A stretch of DNA of 64,000 bases from VXNE01 sp963665455 (GCA_963665455.1 OY762279.1:5022001-5086000); one strand, 5' to 3'; counted from the first letter of the stretch, positions 8,282-16,928 are shown. The notes: a model not told the origin generated them from the sequence alone. A program made the numbers and translations.

Positions 8282-8722
8282 GCGCTTGAAGGAGCATCTT
8301 AGGAACTGTCTATAATACCAGCATATGCATGGTTTGTCCTTGATTTTATTGAGAACATCCGCTCCGCGCCCCGGGCTGGACTCGGTTGGGTGGACCGTCC
8401 AGGCTGCGACCCCAGCAACAGCCACAGCCTCGCGATGGCCTCCGGTCCGTCTGTAAACAATAGGTCTTACAGATTGCCCACCGACACCGCCACGCCCCCA
8501 CACGCCCAACAAATCTGACGTGCGGCCACGGAAGGGTTGACGGCTAGGCGGGGCCGAAGGATGCTTCCGCATCCCTTTCGATCTCGTCCGGCTGTGTGGA
8601 GGGCTTACGGGTGCATCGCTACGCCATCCTGTCGCAGGACGTGACGCGCGAGGAACTCGATCAAGCGTTCGGCCCAAACGTTTTTCGGGCTCAACGGCAG
8701 CGCATGGGTCGTGGCGACGATC
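8282..8722. other. non-coding stretch with AT-rich promoter-like segment and a 7-bp inverted repeat
   Basis: About 440 bp without a convincing gene. At 8311-8316 there is a consensus TATAAT in an AT-rich patch unusual for this DNA, which could serve the HNH gene on the minus strand or a rightward transcript. At 8450-8473 lies TCTGTAA-N10-TTACAGA, a possible operator. An open frame from 8596 to about 8700 (with LSQDVTREELDQAFG) and a minus-strand frame at 8605-8793 both look weak. Confidence 0.4.
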
Positions 8723-8866
8723 ATGGCTACGAGTTCCGACGTTTCGGACTCTCTCGGGTTCGAGCCGGACCAACGAAGCGGCGTGGTCTTCAAAATCGGC
8801 GAGTACTACGGCTGCTACGACGAGGCGTTGTGGCAGAAGCTCGAGGCTTGGAAGGAACCGGCATGA
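8723..8866 (+). CDS. small hypothetical protein, prophage-like
   Basis: A 47-aa product beginning MATSSDVSDSLGFEPD and containing VVFKIGEYYGCYDEALWQKL. It is protein-like with balanced hydrophobics and ends in ATGA, where its stop overlaps the ATG of the next small gene at 8863. GTG 8711 is an alternative start. I do not recognise a family; small pairs like this are common in prophage remnants. The overlap suggests the two genes were co-expressed. Confidence 0.45.
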   Translation: MATSSDVSDSLGFEPDQRSGVVFKIGEYYGCYDEALWQKLEAWKEPA

Positions 8867-9301
8867 GTGAGGTCACGCAGATCAGACCCGACCGGCCCGA
8901 GACGAAGCCGACGAATGGCGGCGGTGGCAACGGCGGGTCAGTGGTCAACCATCGGCTGGGTGACCTCGAGCGTCGCATGGGCGTGATCGAGGAGGACTTG
9001 AAGCAGCTCACCAAGCTATGCACCTAGGGAAGGTCTGATTAAGACCTTTCCTAGTGCGGCACAGGGATGTGCCGCCAGATTCGATGGCGTAAGCCATTGA
9101 ATCTGTCGAGCAAGCCGAAACCGCGCTTTTGGCTTGCGACCTGAACAAGTCCATGGACGGACTTGTTCAGAGGTTCCCTAGATCAACACGCGTCTCGACG
9201 GCATGGCGACCGAGTCCTTCGTTTGGAAGGCGTTCGGCGTGACCGGCGGCTTGGCCCTGGCGACGCTTCTTGCACATATCGGACTGCGCACGCTCGGCTG
9301 A
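8863..9301 (+). pseudogene. small coiled-coil/TM protein gene split by a MITE
   Basis: The 5' part (8863-9027) encodes 54 aa: a Pro/Gly-rich head and a heptad-like helix HRLGDLERRMGVIEEDLKQL, then a TAG created at the insertion point. The 3' part (9182-9301), just past the inserted element, continues with INTRLDGMATESFVWKAF and a C-terminal membrane helix GVTGGLALATLLAHI. Together they make a roughly 93-aa single-anchor coiled-coil protein resembling phage XhlA-type hemolysin/holin-associated proteins. Restoring a single CTAG target would leave an in-frame TAG, so either the target mutated after insertion or the gene was already amber-interrupted. Confidence 0.6.
9028..9177. mobile_element. 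150-bp multi-hairpin MITE (IS5-like ends)
   Basis: A non-coding insert flanked by CTAG at 9024-9027 and 9178-9181, as expected for the YTAR target of IS5-type elements. The ends are imperfect inverted repeats (GGAAGGTCTGATTAAGACC against GGAACCTCTGAACAAGTCC, 14 of 19 identical). The body is almost wholly five consecutive hairpins: 9024-9054, 9056-9075 (GCGGCAC stem), 9077-9104 (12-bp stem with one G-T pair), 9110-9137 (GCAAGCC stem) and 9141-9170 (CTGAACAAGTCC, perfect 12-bp stem). A third CTAG at 9051-9054 closes the first hairpin. No transposase is encoded, so it would need one in trans. Confidence 0.75.
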
Positions 9302-9378
9302 CGATCGACCGTTCCACATTTCAAACCGACGCCGGCCCGCTGGTTGCCACCCGGGCCGTGAACGGGCATCGTGCGCCG

Positions 9379-9975
9379 ATGCACCAAGCGATCGCGATTC
9401 CCGGCCCGGCCGGAAACCTGGAAGCTCGGCTCGAGGCCGGCACGGACAACCGGTGGGCGGTTCTCTGCCATCCCCACCCGCTCTACGGCGGCAGCATGCA
9501 CGACGCCGTGCTCGACACCGCAGCCGACGTGCTGGCGGAGCGGAACATCGGCACGGTGCGCTTCAACTTCCGGGGCGTCGGCGCGAGCGACGGGGAGCAC
9601 GACCAGGGGCGCGGCGAGGCCGACGACCTCGTCGCCGTCCGCGATTGGCTCGGGGCGGAGCACGCGCCTGGAGAGCTGTGGCTCACCGGCTACTCCTTCG
9701 GCGCGAACGTGGTCTGGCGGGCGCGGTCCCGCATTCCGGAGGCCCGGCGGATCGTGTTGATCGCCCCGCCGGTGGGCGCGATGGAGTTCTCCCCGCCGAA
9801 CGACGCCGAGGCAGCAAGAGTCACGGTAGTCGCGGGAGACCGGGACGCCTTCGTCGACCTCAACACGCTGCGGGCGTGGTCGGGAGGCGGCTGCGATATC
9901 CGCACGGTGGATGGTGCCGACCACTTCTTCGGAGGCCGGTGGGACGCCCTAGCCGAGGTGCTGCGCGAGTTCTGA
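9379..9975 (+). CDS. alpha/beta hydrolase (COG2945 type)
   Basis: A compact 198-aa cytoplasmic serine hydrolase. The first strand-turn is VLCHPHPLYGGSMHDA, typical of the COG2945 dienelactone-hydrolase-like group. The nucleophile elbow is GYSFGA (Ser about residue 107), the acid Asp is in VVAGDRDAFVD and the catalytic His in GADHFFGG. The frame is open further upstream, but family similarity begins at MHQAIAIPGPAGNLE, so ATG 9379 is chosen (GTG 9358 possible). Substrate unknown; probably an ester or lactone. It precedes the tandem SDR genes by 85 bp on the same strand. Confidence 0.8.
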   Translation: MHQAIAIPGPAGNLEARLEAGTDNRWAVLCHPHPLYGGSMHDAVLDTAADVLAERNIGTVRFNFRGVGASDGEHDQGRGEADDLVAVRDWLGAEHAPGELWLTGYSFGANVVWRARSRIPEARRIVLIAPPVGAMEFSPPNDAEAARVTVVAGDRDAFVDLNTLRAWSGGGCDIRTVDGADHFFGGRWDALAEVLREF

Positions 9976-10060
9976 AAGAGCGCGCCCGCGCCGCCCGCCC
10001 CTCGCCGGCCCCGGCCACCACACCGGTGATACCATCCGCGCTCCCCGACAGGAGCGCCCA

Positions 10061-10921
10061 ATGAGAGAGTTGGAAGGAAAGGTCGCGTTCGTCACGGGCG
10101 CCGCGAGTGGGCTCGGCCTGGCCATGGCGCGGTCCTTCGCCGGCGCCGGCATGAAGGTCGCCTTGGCGGACATCGAGGAGGACGCCCTGGCACGGGCGCA
10201 CGCCTCCTTCGAGCCGGGCAATGCCGGCACCATCGCCCTGCCCCTCGACGTCACCAACCGCGACGCCGTGGCCGAGGCCGCGGACCGCACCGAGGCCGCC
10301 TTCGGCAAGGTTCACGTCGTCTGCAACAACGCCGGGGTGGCCACGGGCGGTTCGTTCGCGGACCTCGCCTACGAGGACTGGGACTGGGTGCTCGGCGTCA
10401 ACCTACAGGGCGTGATCAACGGCGTGACGACCTTCGTGCCCCGCATCCTGGCGCACGGCGAGGGCGGCCACGTCGTCAACACCGCGTCGATGGCGGGACT
10501 GCTCGCCTTCGGCAAGGCCGGCATCTACAACACCACCAAGTACGCCGTGCTCGGCATGTCCGAGGCCATGCGGGCGGACCTCGCCGAGCAGAATGTCGGG
10601 GTTTCCGTGCTCTGCCCCGGCTTCGTCAACACGAACATCTTCGAGTCGGGACGGAATCGGCCCGCGGCCCTCCAGGCGGACAGCGACGCCACCGACCTCG
10701 GCCTCGACGACGCCGGGCTCGATCCCGAGGCGCGGGAGGCGATGCTCGCCGGCATGATCGAGCCGGCCGTCGTGGGCGACATGGTCCTGCACGGCGTTCG
10801 GGAGAACGAGGCGTTCATCTTCACGCACCCGGACTTCGAGCCCATGGTCGGCATGCGCCACGCGGAGATGGCGGCGTCCTTCGAGCGCTGGCAAGCCTAT
10901 CGGGAAAAACACGGCATCTGA
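10061..10921 (+). CDS. short-chain dehydrogenase/reductase (copy 1)
   Basis: A 286-aa classical SDR. Near the N-terminus is the Rossmann motif TGAASGLG (residues 12-19); then VVCNNAGVATGG (NNAG), the catalytic Ser in NTASMAGL and YNTTK (Tyr and Lys). LADIEED places an acid at the end of beta-2, which favours NAD over NADP. A good Shine-Dalgarno (CAGGAGCG) precedes ATG 10061. The C-terminal 80 residues are longer than minimal SDRs and shared with the next gene. Seventeen bp separate it from copy 2: a tandem duplicate operon. Substrate is unknown. Confidence 0.85.
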   Translation: MRELEGKVAFVTGAASGLGLAMARSFAGAGMKVALADIEEDALARAHASFEPGNAGTIALPLDVTNRDAVAEAADRTEAAFGKVHVVCNNAGVATGGSFADLAYEDWDWVLGVNLQGVINGVTTFVPRILAHGEGGHVVNTASMAGLLAFGKAGIYNTTKYAVLGMSEAMRADLAEQNVGVSVLCPGFVNTNIFESGRNRPAALQADSDATDLGLDDAGLDPEAREAMLAGMIEPAVVGDMVLHGVRENEAFIFTHPDFEPMVGMRHAEMAASFERWQAYREKHGI

Positions 10922-10938
10922 CGAGAAGGAACGAGAGC

Positions 10939-11808
10939 ATGGAAGACGTAGCAGGCAAGGTCGCGTTCGTGACGGGTGCCGCCAGCGGCATGGGGCTCGC
11001 CATGGCGCGTTCCTTCGCGGCGGCCGGCATGAAGGTCGTGCTGGCGGACGTGGAGGAGGAAGCCCTCGAGCAGGCCCGCGCCTCGTTCGGCCCCACCAAC
11101 GCCGACGTCATCGCCGTCCGCGTGGACGTAACGGACCGGGACGCCATGGCCGCCGCCGCCGACCGCACCGAGGAGGCGTTCGGGAAGGTCCACGTGCTGG
11201 TCAACAACGCGGGGGTGGCCGTCGGCGGCTCCATCGCGGACATGGCGTACACGGACTGGGATTGGGTGGTCGGCGTCAACCTCGACGGCGTGGTGAACGG
11301 CGTGCAGACCTTCCTGCCGCGCATCCTCGCCCACGGCGAGGGCGGGCACATCGTCACCACGGCCTCGCTGGCGGGGCTCCTGCCGTTCGAGGGGCTCGGC
11401 GTCTACAACGCGACGAAGTACGCGGTGGTAGGCATGTCGGAGGCCCTGCGCCAGGACTTGGCCGAGCAGAACGTGGGCGTCTCCGTGTTGTGTCCGGGCC
11501 TCGTCAACACCAACATCTTCGACTCGGGCCGCAACCGTCCCACGGAACTCCAGTCCGACACCGACACGGCCACGATCGGGCTCGCGGACGACGCGGACGA
11601 CGAGGAGCGCCAGCTCCGCATCGAAGCCGCCCGCGCCACGGCCCTGGAACCCGACGTGGTCGGCGACATGGTGCTGCACGGCATCCAGGAGAACGAGGCC
11701 TACATCTTCACGCATCCCGAGTACGTGAAGGAGGTGACCGAGCGGCAGGAGGAACTCTCCGCTTCATTCGGCCGCTGGCGGGCGTACCGGGAGGAGCAAG
11801 GCATCTAG
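10939..11808 (+). CDS. short-chain dehydrogenase/reductase (copy 2)
   Basis: A 289-aa paralogue of the preceding gene, colinear along its whole length: TGAASGMG, LVNNAGVAVGG, VTTASLAGL, YNATK active site and the same C-terminal extension ending RAYREEQGI against AYREKHGI. LADVEEE again suggests NAD. Copies differ mostly around residues 195-235, in the substrate loop after the active site, so they may act on related substrates. A purine-rich GAGAAGGAACGAG lies before ATG 10939. Both genes were probably formed by local duplication and are co-transcribed. Confidence 0.85.
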   Translation: MEDVAGKVAFVTGAASGMGLAMARSFAAAGMKVVLADVEEEALEQARASFGPTNADVIAVRVDVTDRDAMAAAADRTEEAFGKVHVLVNNAGVAVGGSIADMAYTDWDWVVGVNLDGVVNGVQTFLPRILAHGEGGHIVTTASLAGLLPFEGLGVYNATKYAVVGMSEALRQDLAEQNVGVSVLCPGLVNTNIFDSGRNRPTELQSDTDTATIGLADDADDEERQLRIEAARATALEPDVVGDMVLHGIQENEAYIFTHPEYVKEVTERQEELSASFGRWRAYREEQGI

Positions 11809-11910
11809 CGCCCCGCAACCGTCGCCTTTGGCTCCGCCCGCGGCCCAGCCCCACCGGCCTACGCGCCCGCGCCGTTCTACGGCGCGGCCTGGAAGGGCCA
11901 ACCCGGGGTT

Positions 11911-13806
11911 TCAGTCCGCGGCCAGCCCCCGGACGATGCGCCGCGCCTTCCCTTCGTCCCACCACCAGGCGTCCGGGAAGCCCGTCCGGAACGGCGGATC
12001 CTCCGCCGGCCGTCCGAACCTGTCCCAATACACCACCCTGGGCCCCGACATCCCCACCAGCGGGACGTAGTAGTAGTTCCACAGCAGGACGCGGTCGAGC
12101 GCGTGCGCGGCGGTGGTGAGATCGTCCAGGGACCGCGCCCCGAGCACCTCCTCCAAGAGCTTGTCCACGGCGGGATGGGCGATGCCGGGCGCGTTCGTCA
12201 GCGGCGACGAGGCGGACGCGGAGTGCAGGCGGCCGCGCAGGCCGAATTCCGGGGTGATGGCGGCGCCGAAGAGTCCGAACACCACGTCGAACTCCCCTTC
12301 GTTCAGGATGTTCACGTATTGGGAGGTCTCCACCAACCGAATCGTCCAGCCGATGCCCAAACGCTCCAGCCTACGGACGTAGGGCAGGAGCGTGCGCCGC
12401 TCGTCCGGCCGGCGGATGACGAAGCGCAACGAGAACCGACGGCCCCGAGTGTCGCGAAGCGCGCCGTCGCGCACATGCCAGCCCGCCTCGGCGAAGGCCC
12501 CGAGCGCCGCCAGCAGGGCATCCCGGTTGGGACCGAACCCGTCGGAGCGGGGCAGGTCGAACGCGTCGGTGAACAAGCGGGCCGGCAGCGATGCCCGAAA
12601 CGGCGCCAGCAACCGCCGTTCCGCCTTGGTAGGCGCTCCCGTCGCCGCGAGGTACGAACCCGGAAAGTAGCTCATCGGGCGCTCGTACAGGCCGTGATTC
12701 AGCGCCCGGTTGCCCCACTCGTAGTCGAACGCCATGGTGAGTGCTTGCCGGACGCGCCGGTCGGCGAGCTTCTCCTGACGCGTGTTGAAGGCCAACGCCC
12801 GCGCCAGGCCGACATACGACATGCGGGTGTGACGCCGCTGGACGAGCCAGCCCTTCTCCCTGGCCGGGATGTCGTAGCCGTTCGCCCAATAGCGGGGGTC
12901 GGCCTCGACGCGGAAGTCGAGCAGGCCCTTGCGCAACGCCTCCCGGGCGATGGTCGCGTCGCGGTACACCTCGTAGCGAACGCTGTCGAAGTTGTGCCGG
13001 CCCCGGTGGATGCCCAGGTGCCGGCCCCAGTAGCCGGGCACCCGCTCGTAGCGGATGTAGCGCCCCGGCCTGAACTCGGCCACGCGGTAGGGGCCGCTAC
13101 CGAGCGGTGGCTCGAGGGTCGTCTTGGTCCTATCCCGTTGCCGCCAGTAATGCTCCGGCACGATGGGCCATTTGGCCATCACGATCACGTTGTTCGCGCT
13201 CAGGCCGCTCACGTTGCGAAAGCGGAACCGGATCTCCCGCTCGCCCAGGATCTCGCTGCCCTCGATGAACCCGAACGCCTGGCGGACGCCCCCGGCGCCG
13301 TCCTCGGCGATCCAGTCGAAGGTGAACTTGACGTCCCGGGCCGTAACCGGCGTCCCATCGTGCCAACGCGCTTCGGGACGCAGGCGGAAGATGGCCCACG
13401 AAAAGTCGTCGGCGAGCGCAACGCTTTCGACAAGGTTGCCGTAGAAGCTCCCCGGCTCGTCGTCCGACGGCCAGAACAGCGGGTCGTAGAGCATCGCCAG
13501 CTCGATCACGTGCGCCCCGGGCGGCCGGATGCCCTTGCCGATGATCGGCGTGAAGCTGTCGAAATTCTGCGCCGTCGGCAGCACCAGCGTGCCCCCCTTC
13601 GGGGCATCGGGGTTCACGTAGTCGAAGTGGGGGAATCCCTCCGGATACTTCAGCGCGACGAAGTTGGACACGCCGTGACTGAAGCTCGGTTCGGCGATGC
13701 CATGGGCCGCGACCACGGTGGCCGCGAGGCAGAGCGCTCGCAGGCACGCGAGGCGGCGCCGGCGAGTAGGACGGCAGCCCGAAATCCGACCAACGGTAGC
13801 TTTCAC
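11911..13806 (-). CDS. periplasmic peptide-binding protein, SBP family 5 (YejA-like)
   Basis: About 631 aa. GTG 13806 opens a leader with an Arg-rich n-region and hydrophobic core (LACLRALCLAATVVAAHGI). The mature start LKYPEGFPHFDYVNPDAPKG is the signature of the YejA-type extracellular solute-binding proteins of peptide/microcin C ABC transporters. ARWHDGTPVTARDVKFTFD is the conserved family-5 motif. The frame is open to 14094, but the upstream part is not protein-like. No permease or ATPase gene is nearby, so the transporter must be elsewhere. A second, related protein lies at 49043-50884. Confidence 0.85.
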   Translation of the reverse strand: MKATVGRISGCRPTRRRRLACLRALCLAATVVAAHGIAEPSFSHGVSNFVALKYPEGFPHFDYVNPDAPKGGTLVLPTAQNFDSFTPIIGKGIRPPGAHVIELAMLYDPLFWPSDDEPGSFYGNLVESVALADDFSWAIFRLRPEARWHDGTPVTARDVKFTFDWIAEDGAGGVRQAFGFIEGSEILGEREIRFRFRNVSGLSANNVIVMAKWPIVPEHYWRQRDRTKTTLEPPLGSGPYRVAEFRPGRYIRYERVPGYWGRHLGIHRGRHNFDSVRYEVYRDATIAREALRKGLLDFRVEADPRYWANGYDIPAREKGWLVQRRHTRMSYVGLARALAFNTRQEKLADRRVRQALTMAFDYEWGNRALNHGLYERPMSYFPGSYLAATGAPTKAERRLLAPFRASLPARLFTDAFDLPRSDGFGPNRDALLAALGAFAEAGWHVRDGALRDTRGRRFSLRFVIRRPDERRTLLPYVRRLERLGIGWTIRLVETSQYVNILNEGEFDVVFGLFGAAITPEFGLRGRLHSASASSPLTNAPGIAHPAVDKLLEEVLGARSLDDLTTAAHALDRVLLWNYYYVPLVGMSGPRVVYWDRFGRPAEDPPFRTGFPDAWWWDEGKARRIVRGLAAD

Positions 13807-13961
13807 GTCCGACGAACGGTAGCGTTCGCGCCCGCGCAGGGGCCCGTTGGCGCAGGAGAATCCCTGCGGATCCTCATGGGCGACGGGCTGCCCCCGCTCC
13901 CGGACGAGTGGCAGCGGCAACTTGTCACGTCGGATAGGAGCCGCGGCGGAGAACTTCCAGG

Positions 13962-14519
13962 CTAGGCGCTCGGTGGGGCCTTGAGACTTTCGAAGCGGAA
14001 GTCGAACCACGGAGCGAATAGACGCTGCATTGGGCCGACCTTGATCTGCCGTTCGGCCGGGCGCCCCATCACTCTCAGCATGTCGTTGTGACACAGCGTA
14101 TCCAAGACGCGAAGGGTCTGGGGCTCCCCCGCCTCAATCAACAACCGAGTCTCCGTGGCAGACGCCAGGAAGTCCTCGGTCGGGGTCGATCTGCCCTTCT
14201 GCAACGTGATCTCGAGGTCGATGAAGCGTCGCTTGAGGGTTTCGTGCAGAGTGGCCTTGGCGCCCACCCGGAAAACCAAGGTCAGCCCTATGAACAGCGA
14301 CGACAGTGCGGAGGGAATCAACTGGACCCAAAGCGGAAGCGCTTGCAGATACTCCGCGCCGACGGCAGCCACGGTACCCGTGCTCGCGATGAATGCCCAG
14401 AACAAGGTCAGGTTTTGAACGGACTGATAGAAGCCCTGACGACGATCATGGTAGCGGACCGATCGTTGGACATCGAACAGCAGCTCTCGGAACGCCTTGC
14501 GTTGCTCCTTGTCTCCCAT
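13962..14519 (-). CDS. two-TM protein, SLATT-like
   Basis: A 185-aa membrane protein. A charged N-terminal helix (SVRYHDRRQGFYQSVQN) precedes TM1 (LTLFWAFIASTGTVAAVGA) and TM2 (WVQLIPSALSSLFIGLTLVF); then a long cytoplasmic helical domain with LKRRFIDLEITLQ. This architecture fits the SLATT superfamily of 2TM effectors in nucleotide-signal and other anti-phage systems, but no sensor or cyclase gene is adjacent, so the link is inference. An AGGGAGG Shine-Dalgarno supports ATG 14519. It follows a small acidic gene by 16 bp and both are likely one transcript. Confidence 0.6.
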   Translation of the reverse strand: MGDKEQRKAFRELLFDVQRSVRYHDRRQGFYQSVQNLTLFWAFIASTGTVAAVGAEYLQALPLWVQLIPSALSSLFIGLTLVFRVGAKATLHETLKRRFIDLEITLQKGRSTPTEDFLASATETRLLIEAGEPQTLRVLDTLCHNDMLRVMGRPAERQIKVGPMQRLFAPWFDFRFESLKAPPSA

Positions 14520-14535
14520 GACAGCCTCCCTGGGC

Positions 14536-14703
14536 CTACTCACTCTCGTCGGTGTCATCTCCCGGATCCGATGGCCACTGGTTCCGGACGTCTTCCAGTT
14601 CTCTTGCGCTGCGGAGTCCGTCGCTCTGAAGCGATTTCTCGAAGGACTCGCGATCGGACTTGAACTCTTCCGGTGGTGGCCGGTCCTTGGCATCTCTTGC
14701 CAT
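14536..14703 (-). CDS. small acidic protein upstream of the 2TM gene
   Basis: A 55-aa hydrophilic product, MARDAKDRPPPEEFKSD to the end DPGDDTDESE, very rich in Asp/Glu and without membrane segments. A GGGAG Shine-Dalgarno sits just before ATG 14703. The tight 16-bp spacing to the 2TM gene suggests a two-gene unit in which this could act as a soluble regulator or partner. I do not recognise a family. Confidence 0.5.
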   Translation of the reverse strand: MARDAKDRPPPEEFKSDRESFEKSLQSDGLRSARELEDVRNQWPSDPGDDTDESE

Positions 14704-14838
14704 CGTGTATCTCCCTTTACGCGGGTGCCAAAATCGTACCACCCAAGGACCCCGACGTTCACTGCACGGACGGCCTCGCCGTGGTTCCAGCCGCACTGCT
14801 CGGTCCGTGACGCGGCGACCGCCGACGCCGGTGTCAGA

Positions 14839-15624
14839 TCAGCAGATTTCAATGAGCGCGTCGAGCACCTCGTTGGGGCGCTCGCTCAGCATGGCGTGGC
14901 CGCAACCCTCGAGGCGCACGACACGGGCATCGGGCAGCGCCCGCGCCACGTCCAGGCCGGCGCGCATCGGCGTCATGCGGTCCGCGTCTGCGGCGATCAC
15001 GAGCGCCGGCACGCCGGCCGAACCCGAGACCGCCGCCGGGTCGAAGGCGTTGCAGGCCGCAAGGTCCGCGTGGAGCACCCCGGGGCCGGAGCGCTCGATC
15101 AACCGTTCCCCCGCCGCCAGCATCCACACGCCCGGATTGCGGTTGCCGCCGAGCGTGCCGCGCGGACTGTGGCTCCATGCATTGGTCATCTCGATGGCGG
15201 CGTGGTCGTCGTCCGCCGCCGCGTCGAGGAGGACGGGCGTCACCGGCATCGGCACCGACGTGCCGAGCAGGGCGATGGCGCGGCAGCGCTCGCCGTGGTC
15301 CACGGCGAAGCGAAAGGCCACCAGCGAGCCCATGCTGTGCCCGACCACCGCCGCCGTCTCCACGTCGAGGGCCGCGCACGCCGCGTCGAGCCAGTCGCTC
15401 ATCCCCTCGATGCTCGTGAGGGCCGGTCCCTCGGAACGGCCGTGACCCGGTAGGTCCACCGCGAGCACGCGATACCCCTGGCGCGCGAAGTACCGGCTCG
15501 CCAACACCCACACCGTGTGGTCCATCCCGGCGCCGTGTACGAACACCACCGTCGGCGCATCCGCGCCCGCGTGGCCCGTGCCCGTGCCGGCGAACGCCGT
15601 CCTGCCGCCCACCTCGAACCTCAT
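14839..15624 (-). CDS. alpha/beta hydrolase
   Basis: A 261-aa cytoplasmic alpha/beta hydrolase. FVHGAGMDHTVW forms the oxyanion loop, VVGHSMGSL the nucleophile elbow (Ser about residue 97), AADADRMTP carries the acid and GCGHAMLSE the catalytic His. Cap region residues 130-190 are short. The start ATG 15624 overlaps the stop of the MetY-type gene by 4 bp (ATGA), so translation is probably coupled. That pairing suggests a role in sulfur-amino-acid or ester metabolism, though the fold alone cannot say which ester it cleaves. Confidence 0.8.
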   Translation of the reverse strand: MRFEVGGRTAFAGTGTGHAGADAPTVVFVHGAGMDHTVWVLASRYFARQGYRVLAVDLPGHGRSEGPALTSIEGMSDWLDAACAALDVETAAVVGHSMGSLVAFRFAVDHGERCRAIALLGTSVPMPVTPVLLDAAADDDHAAIEMTNAWSHSPRGTLGGNRNPGVWMLAAGERLIERSGPGVLHADLAACNAFDPAAVSGSAGVPALVIAADADRMTPMRAGLDVARALPDARVVRLEGCGHAMLSERPNEVLDALIEIC

Positions 15625-16928
15625 CGTTGCGACCTCCGCAGCGCGCGGCCGAGATCATCGATCAGGTCCGCGGGATCCTCCAGGCCCACCGACAACCGCA
15701 CCAACCCCTCGCCGATGCCCGCCGCCGCCAGCGCCGCCGCGTCCATCCGATGGTGCGTGGTACTGGCTGGATGGATGACGAGGGATTTCGCGTCGCCCAC
15801 GTTGGCGAGGTGCGAGAACAGCGTCAGGCTCTCGATGAACTTCCGTCCCGCCGGCCGTCCGCCCCGGATGTCGAAGCCGAACACCGCGCCGGCGCCCCGG
15901 GGCAGCAGCTCCCGCGCGAGGGCGTGGTCGGGGTGGCTCGCGAGTTCCGGATAGCCCACGGACTCCACCGCCTCGTGGCCGTCGAGGAACTCCGCGATGC
16001 TGCGCGCGTTCGAGACGTGGCGCTCCATCCGGAGCGGGAGCGTCTCCAGCCCCTGAAGGATGTGGAAGGCCGTCGTCGGCGCCATGCACGCCCCGAAGTC
16101 CCGGATGCCCTCCTTGCGCGCCCGGGTGATGAACGCCTGCGGCCCGAACTCCTCCGCGAACACCAGGTCGTGGAAGCCCTCGTAGGTCTCCGTCAGCGTC
16201 GGGTAGCGGTCCGAGGCCTCCCAGTCGAACGTGCCCCCATCCACCACCAACCCCCCGATGACGATGCCGTGACCGGAGAGGAACTTGGTCGCGGAGTGGA
16301 AGACGATGTCCGCGCCGTGGTCGAAGGGCCGGCAAAGCCAGGGCGTCGTGAAGGTGGAGTCGATCATCAGAGCGATGCCGGCCGCGTGCGCCACCTCTCC
16401 CACCGCCCGGATGTTCAGCACCTCAAGCCCCGGGTTGCCGAGCGTCTCGCCGAATAGCAGTTTCGTGTTGGGGCGGATCGCGTCCCGGAACGCCTCGGGC
16501 GAACGCGGATCGACGAACGCCGTCTCGATGCCGAAGCGCGGCAGGGTGTACTCCAGCAGGTTGTGCGAACCGCCGTAGAGGGACCGGGACGCCACGATGT
16601 GATCGCCGGCGGAACAGACCGTGGCGATGGCGAGGTGCATCGCCGCCTGCCCGCTCGCCGTCGCGATGGCGCCCACCCCGCCCTCCAGCGCGCTGATGCG
16701 CTCCTCCAAGACGGCATTGGTCGGGTTCGAGAGGCGCGAATAGACGTGGCCGGCCCGCTCGATGTTGAAGAGCCCCACGGCGTGGTCCGTGTCCGGGAAG
16801 ACGAACGACGCGCTCTGGTAAATCGGCGTCGCCCGCGCTCCCGTCGTGGGGTCCGCCGCTTGGCCCGCATGAAGCGCGAGGGTATCGAAACCCGTGCGCC
16901 GGGGCGCTTGGTGTGCCTTGTCGCTCAT
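15621..16928 (-). CDS. metY: O-acetylhomoserine sulfhydrylase-like PLP enzyme (Cys/Met metabolism family)
   Basis: A 435-aa fold-type I PLP enzyme predicted to make homocysteine from O-acetylhomoserine and sulfide. YSRLSNPTNAVLEERI carries the conserved Tyr/Arg that bind the cofactor of the neighbouring subunit. ASGQAAMHLA is the PLP phosphate loop, LMIDSTFTTPWL has the Asp to the ring nitrogen and HSATKFLSGHG the Schiff-base Lys (about 215). Length and the insertion around ETYEGFHDLVFAEEFG fit MetY rather than cystathionine synthase/lyase (about 390 aa). ATG 16928 is the first good start. No SAM riboswitch was recognisable upstream. Coupled to the following hydrolase. Confidence 0.85.
   Translation of the reverse strand: MSDKAHQAPRRTGFDTLALHAGQAADPTTGARATPIYQSASFVFPDTDHAVGLFNIERAGHVYSRLSNPTNAVLEERISALEGGVGAIATASGQAAMHLAIATVCSAGDHIVASRSLYGGSHNLLEYTLPRFGIETAFVDPRSPEAFRDAIRPNTKLLFGETLGNPGLEVLNIRAVGEVAHAAGIALMIDSTFTTPWLCRPFDHGADIVFHSATKFLSGHGIVIGGLVVDGGTFDWEASDRYPTLTETYEGFHDLVFAEEFGPQAFITRARKEGIRDFGACMAPTTAFHILQGLETLPLRMERHVSNARSIAEFLDGHEAVESVGYPELASHPDHALARELLPRGAGAVFGFDIRGGRPAGRKFIESLTLFSHLANVGDAKSLVIHPASTTHHRMDAAALAAAGIGEGLVRLSVGLEDPADLIDDLGRALRRSQR

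Noticed and set aside
8605..8793. 62-codon minus-strand frame
   Set aside because: Overlaps the better plus-strand 47-aa gene; no start signal or family resemblance.
12103..13965. 620-codon plus-strand frame opposite the first peptide-binding protein
   Set aside because: Antisense shadow of a clear YejA-like gene; composition is not protein-like.
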